Shown here: positions 11,901-25,685 of the stretch, in pieces | How positions within the stretch are numbered: the first letter of the stretch is position 1 | How the letters are laid out: each line of letters starts with the position of its first letter | Source: Trissonchulus latispiculum | Taxonomy: Eukaryota > Nematoda > Enoplea > Enoplida > Ironidae | Assembly (NCBI GenBank): GCA_030248195.1 | Contig: JASAND010006263.1 | Span: 1 to 64,000 of the forward strand | Direction: 5' to 3' | Length of the DNA: 64,000 bases | Notes under the pieces: generated by a model | What the model was told of the DNA's origin: nothing | What the model saw: only the letters and a program-made list of their open reading frames with translations | Database searches by the model: none | Position numbers and translations under genes: made by a program

Positions 11901-13598
11901 TAACCTTTGAGAAAAAAGGACGGGTGGGGGTGCTCCCCTAACGAAAGCCAGCAGCAGCAAGTAGCATGGATCATACCTGAAATATTCCAGATAAGGGACT
12001 GGAAGGGATCCCCTATCGAAAACATGCAGCAGCAAGCAGCATGCATCATACCTGAAATATTCCAGATAAGGGACGGGGAGGGATCCCCGTATTGCAAGCC
12101 AGCAGCAGCATACAGTGTGGCTCATACCTGTCAAACATTTGAGAAAAAAGGACGGGTGGGGGTGCCCCCTAACGAAAACCAGCTGCAGCAAGCAGCATGG
12201 CCATGCGAGGATCAGACAGTATGGCTCATACCTGTAACATTTGAGAAAAAAGGACGGGTGGGGGTGCCCCCCCAACGAAAACCAGCTGCAGCAAGTAGCA
12301 TGGATCATACCTGAAATATTCCAGATAAAGGACTGGGAGGGATGCCGCGCAAACGAAAACCAGCTGCAGCAAGTAGCATGGATCATACCTGAAATATTCC
12401 AGATAAAGGACTGGGAGGGATCCCCTATCAAAAACATGCAGCAGCAAGCAGCATGCATTATACATGAAATATTCCAGACACGGGATGGGGAGGGATCCCC
12501 GTATTTAAAGCCAGCAGCAGCATACAGTATGGCTCATACCTGTAACATTTGAGAAAAAAGGACGGGTGGGAGTGCCCCCCTAACGAAAACCAGCTGCAGC
12601 AAGCAGCACGGATCATACCTGTAACATTTGAAAAAAAAGGACGGGTGGGGGTGCCCCCCTAACGAAAACCAGCAGTAGCATACAGTATGGCTCATACCTG
12701 TAACATTTGAGAAAAAAGGACGGGTGGGGGTGCTCCCCTAACGAAAGCCAATAGCAGCAAATAGCATGGACCATGCCTGCAATAGTCCAGATAAGGGACG
12801 GGGAGGGATGCCGCGCAAACGAAAACCAGCTGCAGCAAGTAGCATGGATCATACCTGAAATATTCCAGATAAAGGACTGGGAGGGATCCCCTATCAAAAA
12901 GATGCAGCAGCAAGCAGCATGCATCATACCTGAAATATTCCAGATACGGGATGGGGAGGGATCCCCGTATTGAAAGCCAGCAGCAGCATACAGTATGGCT
13001 CATACCTGTAACATTTGAGAAAAAAGGACGGGTGGGGGTGCCCCCCTAACGAAAACCAGCTGCAGCAAGCAGCATGGATCATACCTGAAATATTCCAGAT
13101 AAGGGACGGGGAGGTATCCCCGTATTGAAAGCCAGCAGCAGCATACAGTGTGGCTCATACCTGTAACATTTGAGAAAAAAGGACGGGTGGGGGTAGTCCC
13201 CCTAACGAAAACTAGCTGCAGCAAGTAGCATGGACCATGCCCGCAATATTCCAGATAAGGGACTGGGAGGGATGCCGCGCAAACGAAAACTAGCTCAGCA
13301 GCAAGCAGCATGGATCATACCTGAAATATTCCAGATAAAGGACTGGGAGGGATCCCCTATCGAAAACATGCAGCAGCAAGCAGCATGCATCATACCTGAA
13401 ATATTCCAGATACGGGATGGGGAGGGATCCCCGTATTGAAAGCCAGCAGCAGCATACAGTATGGCTCATACCTGTAACATTTGAGAAAAAAGGACGGGTG
13501 GGGGTGCCCCCCCTAACGAAAACCAGCTGCAGCAAGCAGCATGGATCATACCTGAAATATTCCATATAAGGGACTGGGAGGGATCCCCTATCGAAAAC

Positions 13599-16500
13599 AT
13601 GCAGCAGCAAGCAGCATGCATCATACCTGAAATATTCCAGATAAGGGACGGCGAGGGATCCCCCTACCGAAAGCCAGCAGCTGCATACAGTGTGGCTCAT
13701 ACCTGCAACATTTCACAAAAAAGAACGGGTGGGGGTGCCCCCCTAACGAAAACCAGCTGCAGCAAGCAGCATGGATCATACCTGAGATATTCCATATAAG
13801 GGACTGGGAGGGATCCCCTATCGAAATCAAGCAGCAGCAAGCAGCATGCATCATACCTGAAATATTCCAGATAAGGGACGGGGAGGGATCCCCGTATTGA
13901 AAGCCAGCAGCAGCATACAGTGTGGCTCATACCTTCAAACATTTCAAAAAAAGGACGGGTGGGGGTGCCCCCCTAACGAAAACTTGCTGCAGCAAGTAGC
14001 ATGGACCATGCCCGCAGTAGTCCAGATAAGGGACGGGGAGGTATGCCGCGCAAACGAAAACCAGCTGCAGCAAGTAGCATGGATCATACCTGAAATATTC
14101 CAGATAAAGGACTGGGAGGGATCCCCTATCGAAAACATGCAGCAGCAAGCAGCATGCAGCATACCTGAAATATTCCAAACAGATACGGGATGGGGAGGGA
14201 TCCCCGTATTGAAAGCCAGCAGCAGCATACAGCATGGATCATACCTGTAACATTTGAGGAAAAAGGACGGGTGGGGGTGCTCCCCTAACGAAAGCCAACA
14301 GCAGCAAATAGCATGGACCATGCCTGCAATAGTCCAGATAAGTATGGGAGGTCCGAGGGATCCCCGTATTGAAAGCCAGCAGCAGCATACAGTATGGCTC
14401 ATACCTGTAACATTTGAGAAAAAAGGACGGGTGGGGGTGCCCCCCTAACGAAAACCAGCTGCAGCAAGCAGCATGGATCATACCTGTAACATTTGAGAAA
14501 AAAGGACGGGTGGGGGTGCTCCCCTAACGAAAGCCAACAGCAGCATACAGTATGGCTCATACCTGTAACATTTGAGAAAAAAGGACGGGTGGGGGTGCCC
14601 CCTAACGAAAACCAGCTGCAGCAAGCAGCATGGATCATACCTGTAACATTTGAGAAAAAAGGACGGGTGGGGGTGCCCCCCTAACGAAAACCAGCTGCAG
14701 CAAGCAGCACGGATCATACCTGTAACATTTGAGAAAAAAGGACGGGTGGGGGTGCCCCCTAACGAAAACCAGCAGCAGCATACAGTATGGCTCATACCTG
14801 TAACATTTGAGAAAAAAGGACGGGTGGGGTGCTCCCCTAACGAAAGCCAACAGCAGCAAATAGCATGGACCATGCCTGCAATAGTCCAGATAAGGGACGT
14901 GGAGGGATGCCGCGCAAACGAAAACCAGCTGCAGCAAGTAGCATGGATCATACCTGAAATATTCCAGATAAAGGACTGGGAGGGATCCCCTATCGAAAAC
15001 ATGCAGCAGCAAGCAGCATGCATCATACCTGAAATATTCCAGATACGGGATGGGGAGGGATCCCCGTATTGAAAGCCAGCAGCAGCATACAGTATGGCTC
15101 ATACCTGTAACATTTGAGAAAAAAGGACGGGTGGGGGTGCCCCCCTAACGAAAACCAGCTGCAGCAAGCAGCATGGATCATACCTGAAATAATCCAGATA
15201 AGGGACGGGGAGGGATGCCGCGCTAACGAAAACCAGCTGCAGCAAGTAGCAGGGATCATACCTGAAATATTCCAGATAAAGGACTGGGAGGGATGCCGCG
15301 CAAACGAAAACCAGCTGCAGCAGGTAGCATGGATCATACCTGAAATATTCCAGATAAAGGACTGGGAGGGATCCCCTATCGAAAACATGCAGCAGCAAGC
15401 AGCATGCATCATACCTGAAATATTCCAGATACGGGATGGGGAGGGATCCCCGTATTGAAAGCCAGCAGCAGCATACAGTATGGCTCATACCTGTAACATT
15501 TGAGAAAAAAGGACGGGTGGGGGTGCCCCCCTAACGAAAACCAGCTGCAGCAAGCAGCATGGATCATACCTGAAATATTCCATATAAGGGACTGGGAGGG
15601 ATCCCCTATCGAAAACATGCAGCAGCAAGCAGCATGCATCATACCTGAAATATTCCAGATAAGGGACGGCGAGGGATCCCCCTACCGAAAGCCAGCAGCT
15701 GCATACAGTGTGGCTCATACCTGCAACATTTCACAAAAAAGAACGGGTGGGGGTGCCCCCCTAACGAAAACCAGCTGCAGCAAGCAGCATGGATCATACC
15801 TGAGATATTCCATATAAGGGACTGGGAGGGATCCCCTATCGAAATCAAGCAGCAGCAAGCAGCATGCATCATACCTGAAATATTCCAGATAAGGGACGGG
15901 GAGGGATCCCCGTATTGAAAGCCAGCAGCAGCATACAGTGTGGCTCATACCTTCAAACATTTCAAAAAAAGGACGGGTGGGGGTGTCCCCCTAACGAAAA
16001 CTTGCTGCAGCAAGTAGCATGGACCATGCCCGCAGTAGTCCAGATAAGGGACGGGGAGGTATGCCGCGCAAACGAAAACCAGCTGCAGCAAGTAGCATGG
16101 ATCATACCTGAAATATTCCAGATAAAGGACTGGGAGGGATCCCCTATCGAAAACATGCAGCAGCAAGCAGCATGCAGCATACCTGAAATATTCCAGATAC
16201 GGGATGGGGAGGGATCCCCGTATTGAAAGCCAGCAGCAGCATACAGCATGGATCATACCTGTAACATTTGAGGAAAAAGGACGGGTGGGGGTGCTCCCCT
16301 AACGAAAGCCAACAGCAGCAAATAGCATGGACCATGCCTGCAATAGTCCAGATAAGTATGGGAGGTCCGAGGGATCCCCGTATTGAAAGCCAGCAGCAGC
16401 ATACAGTATGGCTCATACCTGTAACATTTGAGAAAAAAGGACGGGTGGGGGTGCCCCCCTAACGAAAACCAGCTGCAGCAAGCAGCATGGATCATACCTG

Positions 16501-19500
16501 TAACATTTGAGAAAAAAGGACGGGTGGGGGTGCTCCCCTAACGAAAGCCAACAGCAGCATACAGTATGGCTCATACCTGTAACATTTGAGAAAAAAGGAC
16601 GGGTGGGGGTGCCCCCTAACGAAAACCAGCTGCAGCAAGCAGCATGGATCATACCTGTAACATTTGAGAAAAAAGGACGGGTGGGGGTGCCCCCTAACGA
16701 AAGCCAACAGCAGCAAGCAGCATGGATCATACCTGTAACATTTGAGAAAAAAGGACTTGTGGGGGTGCCCCCTAACGAAAACCAGCAGCAGCATACAGTA
16801 TGGCTCATACCTGTAACATTTGAGAAAAAAGGACGGGTGGGGGTGCCCCCTAACGAAAACCAGCTGCAGCAAGCAGCATGGATCATACCTGCAATAGTCC
16901 AGATAACGGACGGGGAGGGATGCCGGCAAACGAAAACCAGTGAGAAGTAGCATGGATCATACCTGAGATATTCCATATAAGGGACTGGGCGGGATCCCCT
17001 ATCGAAAACATGCAGCAGCAAGCAGCATGCAGCATACCTGAAATATTCCAGATACGTGATGGGGAGGGATCCCCCTAACGAAAACCAGCTGCAGCAAGCA
17101 GCATGGATCGTACCTGTAACATTTGAGAAAAAAGGACGGGTGGGGGTGCTCCCCTAACAAAAGCCAACAGCAGCAAATAGCATGGACCATGCCTGCAATA
17201 GTCCAGATAAGTATGGGAGGTCCGAGGGATCCCCGTATTGAAAGCCAGCAGCAGCATACAGTATGGCTCATACCTGTAACATTTGAGAAAAAAGGACGGG
17301 TGGGGGTGCCCCCCTAACGAAAACCAGCTGCAGCAAGCAGCATGGATCATACCTGTAACATTTGAGAAAAAAGGACGGGTGGGGGTGCTCCCCTAACGAA
17401 AGCCAACAGCAGCATACAGTATGGCTCATACCTGTAACATTTGAGAAAAAAGGACGGGTGGGGGTGCCCCCCTAACGAAAACCAGCTGCAGCAAGCAGCA
17501 TGGATCATACATTGTAACATTTGAGAAAAAAGGACTTGTGGGGGTGCCCCCCTAACGAAAACCAGCTGCAGCAAGCAGCACGGATCATACCTGTAACATT
17601 TGAGAAAAAAGGAAGGGTGGGGGTGCCCCCCTAACGAAACCAGCAGCAGCATACAGTATGGCTCATACCTGTAACATTTGAGAAAAAGGACGGGTGGGGG
17701 TGCTCCCCTAACGAAAGCCAACAGCAGCAAATAGCATGGACCATGCCCGCAATATTCCAGATAAGGGACGGGGAGGGATCCCCGTATTGAAAGCCAGCAG
17801 CAGCTTACAGTGTGGCTCATACCTGCAAACATTTCAAAAAAGGATGGGTGGGGGTGTCCCCCTAACGAAAACTAGCTGCAGCAAGTAGCATGGACCATGC
17901 CCGCAATATTCCAGATAAGGGACGGGGAGGGATCCCCGTATTGAAAGCCAGCAGCAGCATACAGTATGGCTCATACCTGTAACATTTGAGAAAAAAGGAC
18001 GGGTGGGGGTGCCCCCCTAACGAAAACCAGCTGCAGCAAATAGCATGGACCATGCCTGCAATAGTCCAGATAAGGGACGGGGAGGGATGCCGCGCAAACG
18101 AAAACCAGCTGCAGCAAGTAGCATGGATCATACCTGAAATATTCCAGATAAAGGACTGGGAGGGATCCCCTATCGAAAACATGCAGCAGCAAGCAGCATG
18201 CATCATACCTGAAATATTCCAGATACGGGATGGGGAGGGATCCCCGTATTGAAAGCCAGCAGCAGCATACAGTATGGCTCATACCTGTAACATTTGAGAA
18301 AAAGGACGGGTGGGGGTGCCCCCCTAACGAAAACCAGCTGCAGCAAGCAGCATGGAGCATACCTGAAATATTCCAGATAAGGGACGGGGAGGGATCCCCG
18401 TATTGAAAGCCAGCAGCAGCATACAGTGTGGCTCATACCTGCAAACATTTCAAAAAAAGGACGGGTGGGGGTGCCCCCCTAACGAAAACCAGCTGCAGCA
18501 AGCAGCATGGATCATACCTGAGATATTCCATATAAGGGACTGGGAGGGATCCCCTATCGAAAACATGCAGCAGCAAGCAGCATGCAGCATACCTGAAATA
18601 TTCCAGATACGGGATGGGGAGGGATCCCCCTAACGAAAACCAGCTGCAGCAAGCAGCATGGATCATACCTGTAACATTTGAGAAAAAAGGACGGGTGGGG
18701 GTGCTCCCCTAACAAAAGCCAACAGCAGCAAATAGCATGGACCATGCCTGCAATAGTCCAGATAAGTATGAGAGGTCCGAGGGATCCCCGTATTGAAAGC
18801 CAGCAGCAGCACACAGTATGGCTCATACCTGTAACGTTTGAGAAAAAAGGACGGGTGGGGGTGCCCCCCTAACGAAAACCAGCTGCAGCAAGCAGCATGG
18901 ATCATACCTGTAACATTTGAGAAAAAAGGACGGGTGGGGGTGCCCCCCTAACGAAAACCAGCTGCAGCAAGCAGCACGGATCATACCTGTAACATTTGAG
19001 AAAAAAGGACGGGTGGGGGTGCCCCCCTAACGAAAACCAGCAGCAGCATACAGTATGGCTCATACCTGTAACATTTGAGAAAAAAGGACGGGTGGGGGTG
19101 CTCCCCTAACGAAAGCCAACAGCAGCAAATAGCATGGACCATGCCTGCAATAGTCCAGATAAGGGACGGGGAGGGATGCCGCGCAAACGAAAACCAGCTG
19201 CAGCAAGTAGCATGGATCATACCTGAAATATTCCAGATAAAGGACTGGGAGGGATCCCCTAACGAAAACCAGCTGCAGCAAGCAGCATGGATCATACCTG
19301 AAATATCCCAGATAAGGGACGGGGAGGGATCCCCGTATTGAAAGCCAGCAGCAGCATACAGTGTGGCTCATACCTGCAAACATTTCAAAAAAAGGACGGG
19401 TGGGGGTGTCCCCCTAACGAAAACTAGCTGCAGCAAGTAGCATTGACCATGCCCGCAATATTCCAGATAAGGGACAGGGAGGGATCCCCGTATTGAAAGC

Positions 19501-21950
19501 CAGCAGCAGCATACAGTATGGCTCATACCTGTAACATTTGAGAAAAAAGGACGGGTGGGGGTGCCCCCCCTAACGAAAACCAGCTGCAGCAAATAGCATG
19601 GACCATGCCTGCAATAGTCCAGATAAGGGACTGGGAGGGATCCCCTATCGAAAACATGCAGCAGCAAGCAGCATGCATCATACCTGAAATATTCCAGATG
19701 AAAAGGACGGTGGGTGCTCCCCTACGAAACGCAGCAGCAAGTAGCATGGGTCATACCTGAAATATTCCAGATAAGGGACTGGGAGGGATCCCCTATCGAA
19801 AACATGCAGCAGCAAGCAGCATGCATCATACCTGAAATATTCCAGATAAGGGACGGCGAGGGATCCCCCTATCGAAAGCCAGCAGCAGCATACAGTGTGG
19901 CTCATGCCTGCAACATTTCACAAAAAAGGACGGGTGGGGGTGTCCCCCTAACGAAAACCAGCTGCAGCAAGCAGCATGGATCATACCTGAAATATTCCAG
20001 ATAAGGGACTGGAAGGGATCCCCTATCGAAAACATGCAGCAGCAAGCAGCATGCATCATACCTGAAATATTCCAGATAAGGGACGGGGAGGGATCCCCGT
20101 ATTGAAAGCCAGCAGCAGCATACAGTGTGGCTCATACCTTCAAACATTTCAAAAAAAGGACGGGTGGGGGTATCCCCCTAACGAAAACTAGCTGCAGCAA
20201 GTAGCATGGACCATGCCCGCTGGGATCCCCGTATTGAAAGCCAGTAGCAGCATACAGTATGGCTCATACCTGTAACATTTGAGAAAAAAGGACGGGTGGG
20301 GGTGCCCCCCTAACGAAAACCAGCTGCAGCAAGTAGCATGGATCATACCTGAAATATTCCAGATAAAGGACTGGGAGGGATGCCGCGCAAACGAAAACCA
20401 GCTGCAGCAGGTAGCATGGATCATACCTGAAATATTCCAGATAAAGGACTGGGAGGGATCCCCTATCGAAAACATGCAGCAGCAAGCAGCATGCATCATA
20501 CCTGAAATATTCCAGATACGGGATGGGGAGGGATCCCCGTATTGAAAGCCAGCAGCAGCATACAGTATGGCTCATACCTGTAACATTTGAGAAAAAAGGA
20601 CGGGTGGGGGTGCCCCCCTAACGAAAACCAGCTGCAGCAAGCAGCATGGATCATACCTGAAATATTCCATATAAGGGACTGGGAGGGATCCCCTATCGAA
20701 AACATGCAGCAGCAAGCAGCATGCATCATACCTGAAATATTCCAGATAAGGGACGGCGAGGGATCCCCCTACCGAAAGCCAGCAGCTGCATACAGTGTGG
20801 CTCATACCTGCAACATTTCACAAAAAAGAACGGGTGGGGGTGCCCCCCCTAACGAAAACCAGCTGCAGCAAGCAGCATGGATCATACCTGAGATATTCCA
20901 TATAAGGGACTGGGAGGGATCCCCTATCGAAATCAAGCAGCAGCAAGCAGCATGCATCATACCTGAAATATTCCAGATAAGGGACGGGGAGGGATCCCCG
21001 TATTGAAAGCCAGCAGCAGCATACAGTGTGGCTCATACCTTCAAACATTTCAAAAAAAGGACGGGTGGGGGTGTCCCCCTAACGAAAACTTGCTGCAGCA
21101 AGTAGCATGGACCATGCCCGCAGTAGTCCAGATAAGGGACGGGGAGGTATGCCGCGCAAACGAAAACCAGCTGCAGCAAGTAGCATGGATCATACCTGAA
21201 ATATTCCAGATAAAGGACTGGGAGGGATCCCCTATCGAAAACATGCAGCAGCAAGCAGCATGCAGCATACCTGAAATATTCCAGATACGGGATGGGGAGG
21301 GATCCCCGTATTGAAAGCCAGCAGCAGCATACAGCATGGATCATACCTGTAACATTTGAGAAAAAAGGACGGGTGGGGGTGCTCCCCTAACGAAAGCCAA
21401 CAGCAGCAAATAGCATGGACCATGCCTGCAATAGTCCAGATAAGTATGGGAGGTCCGAGGGATCCCCGTATTGAAAGCCAGCAGCAGCATACAGTATGGC
21501 TCATACCTGTAACATTTGAGAAAAAAGGACGGGTGGGGGTGCCCCCCTAACGAAAACCAGCTGCAGCAAGCAGCATGGATCATACCTGTAACATTTGAGA
21601 AAAAAGGACGGGTGGGGGTGCTCCCCTAACGAAAGCCAACAGCAGCATACAGTATGGCTCATACCTGTAACATTTGAGAAAAAAGGACGGGTGGGGGTGC
21701 CCCCTAACGAAAACCAGCTGCAGCAAGCAGCATGGATCATACCTGTAACATTTGAGAAAAAAGGACGGGTGGGGGTGCCCCCCTAACGAAAACCAGCTGC
21801 AGCAAGCAGCACGGATCATACCTGTAACATTTGAGAAAAAAGGACGGGTGGGGGTGCCCCCCTAACGAAAACCAGCAGCAGCATACAGTATGGCTCATAC
21901 CTGTAACATTTGAGAAAAAAGGACGGGTGGGGGTGCCCCCTAACGAAAAC
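13599..21950. repeat. three copies of a ~1.1-kb higher-order block
   Basis: The block near 13,600-14,700 recurs near 15,617 (offset 2,018) and again near 20,728 (a further ~5,088). It includes the diagnostic monomer with AGATAAGTATGGGAGGTCCG. The three copies are nearly identical by eye, which points to recent amplification. Confidence 0.75.
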
Positions 21951-22087
21951 CAGCTGCAGCAAGCAGCATGGATCATACCTGCAATAGTCCAGATAAGGGA
22001 CGGGGAGGGATGCCGCGCTAACGAAAACCAGCTGCAGCAAGTAGCAGGGATCATACCTGAAATATTCCAGATAAAGGACGGGGAGGG

Positions 22088-25000
22088 ATGCCCTATCGAA
22101 AACATGCAGCAGCAAGTAGCATGGACCATGCCTGCAATATTCCAGATAAGGGACGGCGAGGGATCCCCCTATCGAATGCCAGCAGCAGCATACAGTGTGG
22201 CTCATGCCTGCAAGATTTCACAAAAAAGGACGGGTGGGGGTGTTCCCCTAACGAAAACCAGCTGCAGCAAGCAGCATGGATCATACTTGCAATAGTCCAG
22301 ATAAAGGACGGGGAGGGATGCACTATCGAAAACATGCAGCAGCAAGTAGCATGGACCATGCCTGCAATATTCCAGATAAGGGACGGCGAGGAATCCCCCT
22401 ATCGAAAGTCAGGAGCAGCATACAGTGTGGCTCATGCCTGCAACATTTCACAAAAAAGGACGGGTGGGGGTGTCCCCCTAACGAAAACCAGCTGCAGCAA
22501 GTAGCATGGACCATGCCCGCAGTAGTCCAGATAAGGGACGGGGAGGTATGCCGCGCAAACGAAAACCAGCTGCAGCAAGTAGCATGGATCATACCTGAAA
22601 TATTCCAGATAAAGGACTGGGAGGGATCCCCGTATTGAAAGGCAGCAGCAGCATACAGCATGGATCATACCTGTAACATTTGAGGAAAAAGGACGGGTGG
22701 GGGTGCTCCCCTAACGAAAGCCAACAGCTGCGAATAGCATAGACCATGCCTGCAATAGTCCAGATAAGTATGGGAGGTCCGAGGGATCCCCGTATTGAAA
22801 TCCAGCAGCAGCATACAGTATGGCTCATACCTGTAACATTTGAGAAAAAAGGACGGGTGGGGGTGTCCCCCTAACGAAAACCAGCTGCAGCAAGTAGCAT
22901 GGACCATGCCCGCAGTAGTCCAGATAAGGGACGGGGAGGTATGCCGCGCAAACGAAAACCAGCTGCAGCAAGTAGCATGGATCATACCTGAAATATTCCA
23001 GATAAAGGACTGGGAGGGATCCCCTATCGAAAACATGCAGCAGCAAGCAGCATGCAGCATACCTGAAATATTCCAGATACGGGATGGGGAGGGATCCCCG
23101 TATTGAAAGCCAGCAGCAGCATACAGCATGGATCATACCTGTAACATTTGAGGAAAAAGGACGGGTGGGGGTGCTCCCCTAACGAAAGCCAACAGCAGCA
23201 AATAGCATAGACCATGCCTGCAATAGTCCAGATAAGTATGGGAGGTCCGAGGGATCCCCGTATTGAAAGCCAGCAGCAGCATACAGTATGGCTCATACCT
23301 GTAACATTTGAGAAAAAAGGACGGGTGGGGGTGCCCCCTAACGAAAACCAGCTGCAGCAAGCAGCATGGATCATACCTGTAACATTTGAGAAAAAAGGAC
23401 GGGTGGGGGTGCTCCCCTAACGAAAGCCAACAGCAGCATACAGTATGGCTCATACCTGTAACATTTGAGAAAAAAGGACGGGTGGGGGTGCCCCCTAACG
23501 AAAACCAGCTGCAGCAAGCAGCATGGATCATACCTGTAACATTTGAGAAAAAAGGACGGGTGGGGGTGCCCCCCTAACGAAAACCAGCTGCAGCAAGCAG
23601 CACGGATCATACCTGTAACATTTGAGAAAAAAGGACGGGTGGGGGTGCCCCCCTAACGAAAACCAGCAGCAGCATACAGTATGGCTCATACCTGTAACAT
23701 TTGAGAAAAAAGGACGGGTGGGGGTGCTCCCCTAACGAAAGCCAACAGCAGCAAATAGCATGGACCATGCCTGCAATAGTCCAGATAAGGGACGTGGAGG
23801 GATGCCGCGCAAACGAAAACCAGCTGCAGCAAGTAGCATGGATCATACCTGAAATATTCCAGATAAAGGACTGGGAGGGATCCCCTATCGAAAACATGCA
23901 GCAGCAAGCAGCATGCATCATACCTGAAATATTCCAGATACGGGATGGGGAGGGATCCCCGTATTGAAAGCCAGCAGCAGCATACAGTATGGCTCATACC
24001 TGCAAGATTTCACAAAAAAGGACGGGTGGGGGTGTTCCCCTAACGAAAACCAGCTGCAGCAAGCAGCATGGACCATGCCTGCAATAGTCCAGATAAGTAT
24101 GGGAGGCCCGAGGGATCCCCGTATTGAAAGCCAGCAGCAGCATACAGTATGGCTCATACCTGTAACATTTGAGAAAAAAGGACGGGTGGGGGTGCCCCCC
24201 TAACGAAAACCAGCTGCAGCAAGCAGCATGGATCATACCTGTAACATTTGAGAAAAAAGGACGGGTGGGGGTGCTCCCCTAACGAAAGCCAACAGCAGCA
24301 TACAGTATGGCTCATACCTGTAACATTTGAGAAAAAAGGACGGGTGGGGGTGCCCCCTAACGAAAACCAGCTGCAGCAAGCAGCATGGACCATACCTGCA
24401 ATAGTCCAGATAAGGGACGGGGAGGGATGCCGCGCTAACGAAAACCAGCTGCAGCAAGTAGCAGGGATCATACCTGAAATATTCCAGATAAAGGACGGGG
24501 AGGGATGCCCTATCGAAAACGTGCAGCAGCAAGTAGCATGGACCATGCCTGCAATATTCCAGATAAGGGACGGCGAGGGATCCCCCTATCGAATGCCAGC
24601 AGCAGCATACAGTGTGGCTCATGCCTGCAAGATTTCACAAAAAAGGACGGGTGGGGGTGTTCCCCTAACGAAAACCAGCTGCAGCAAGCAGCATGGATCA
24701 TACCTGCAATAGTCCAGATAAGGGACGGGGAGGGATGCCGCGCTAACGAAAACCAGCTGCAGCAAGTAGCAGGGATCATACCTGAAATATTCCAGATAAA
24801 GGACGGGGAGGGATGCCCTATCGAAAACATGCAGCAGCAAGTAGCATGGACCATGCCTGCAATATTCCAGATAAGGGACGGCGAGGAATCCCCCTATCGA
24901 AAGTCAGGAGCAGCATACAGTGTGGCTCATGCCTGCAACATTTCACAAAAAAGGACGGCTGGGGGTGTCCCCCTAACGAAAACCAGCTGCAGCAAGTAGC
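22088..25000. repeat. terminal higher-order duplication, offset ~2.4 kb
   Basis: The unit group at 22,088-22,504 recurs at 24,505-24,999 with an offset of about 2,417 bp. It shares AGCAGGGATCATACCTG, CTGCAAGATTTCAC and CGAAAGTCAGGAGCAGC. The array ends about 20 bp after the second copy. Confidence 0.7.
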
Positions 25001-25020
25001 GTGGCTCATACTTGCAACCA

Positions 25021-25430
25021 TACATTAACATAGTGTCGGGTCTTGGGGGGGATTTGTCCCCAAAAAATGAAGGGTTGTAGCTTGAACAAAAATTTTCAGG
25101 GGGGCTTGTAACTTAAGAATAATTTGTTAAATTTTTCAAAAAACTTAACGCTGATTTTATGAAAAATAGCAACTTTTTGTCAAAATTTGCAAAAAATCTT
25201 TAATTTTAGGAAATAATTTCAAAATTCTGCCGAAAAATTCAACATTTTAGCTAAAAAATTCCGGCGAAGACGGAAATTTTTTGAAATTTTACTGTAAAAA
25301 CTAAGTTTTCCGGCTATTTTTGATTACCCCTTGGCCATTTTTTCGTTACCCCTTGTCCCCGACGGTGATAGGGCTTGTACCTTGTCCGGGTTGGGGGGTG
25401 CTTGGACCCCCCCCCCGAGTTAACCTATGT
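25021..25430. repeat. A/G-run dispersed repeat bordering the array
   Basis: Directly after the last monomer comes a segment of G-runs and C-runs (for example GGGGGGGATTTGTCCCC) alternating with AAAAATTTTT-type tracts. It ends in CCCCCCCCCGAGTTAACC. The style matches the insert at 1,385-1,738 and the 51-53 kb module. No terminal repeats were identified. Confidence 0.5.
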
Positions 25431-25685
25431 ATATATGTATATATATCATTATGTAATCTTGGTTAGAGCGATTTCAAAATATCAGTAATAGTTGTGATGT
25501 GATCAGTGTGATGCTTGTTACACTCGTAAGATATATATTCTTGGTGTCAATGCGTCGTTGGCGAAAGCACCTTCTGTACATTTCATGGAAAGCTTTGCTA
25601 CTACCGAAAATAGCAGTTTGGCCAGTTATGCCAATAGATTGCTCTCATCGCTTTCAGTTTGAAATAATTTTGATTTTAATTGTAG

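Larger units (their letters stand above)
975..25020. repeat. 24-kb GC-rich minisatellite array, 75-81 bp monomers
   Basis: A head-to-tail array of related units, about 300 if 24 kb is divided by ~76 bp. Every unit carries a CATACCTG core, then AAATATTCCAGATAAGG or the variants AACATTTCA / AACATTTGAGAAAAAAGG. A small palindrome follows (GGGATCCCC or GGGGGTGCCCCCC), then CGAAA, and finally a CAGCAGCAGCA or CAGCTGCAGCA tract. At least four monomer classes are mixed: BamHI-site units ending TATCGAAAACATGCAGCAGC; units with CCGTATTGAAAGCCAGCAGC; GGTGGGGGTGCCCCC units; and GGATGCCGCGC units. Several classes are a multiple of 3 long, so long chance reading frames run through several units on both strands. 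I regard these frames as non-coding. Confidence 0.93.
755..25685 (+). other. ~24.9 kb intron filled with tandem repeats
   Basis: The donor GTATTA is at 755 and the acceptor TTTTAATTGTAG ends at 25,685. Both flanking exons are in phase 0, so joining them keeps the frame open to a stop 49 codons into the second exon. Nearly all of the intron is the minisatellite described below. The last ~660 bp are non-repetitive or A/G-run sequence. An unseen alternative exon inside the array cannot be excluded. Confidence 0.65.

Noticed and set aside
975..25020. CRISPR array
   Set aside because: Units are 75-81 bp throughout with no unique spacers between constant repeats, and the context is a eukaryotic intron.
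977..25028. More than a hundred 60-202 codon frames on both strands of the tandem array
   Set aside because: They are read-through of repeat units whose lengths are multiples of 3; both strands and several frames are open at once, with no start context, splice logic or domain.
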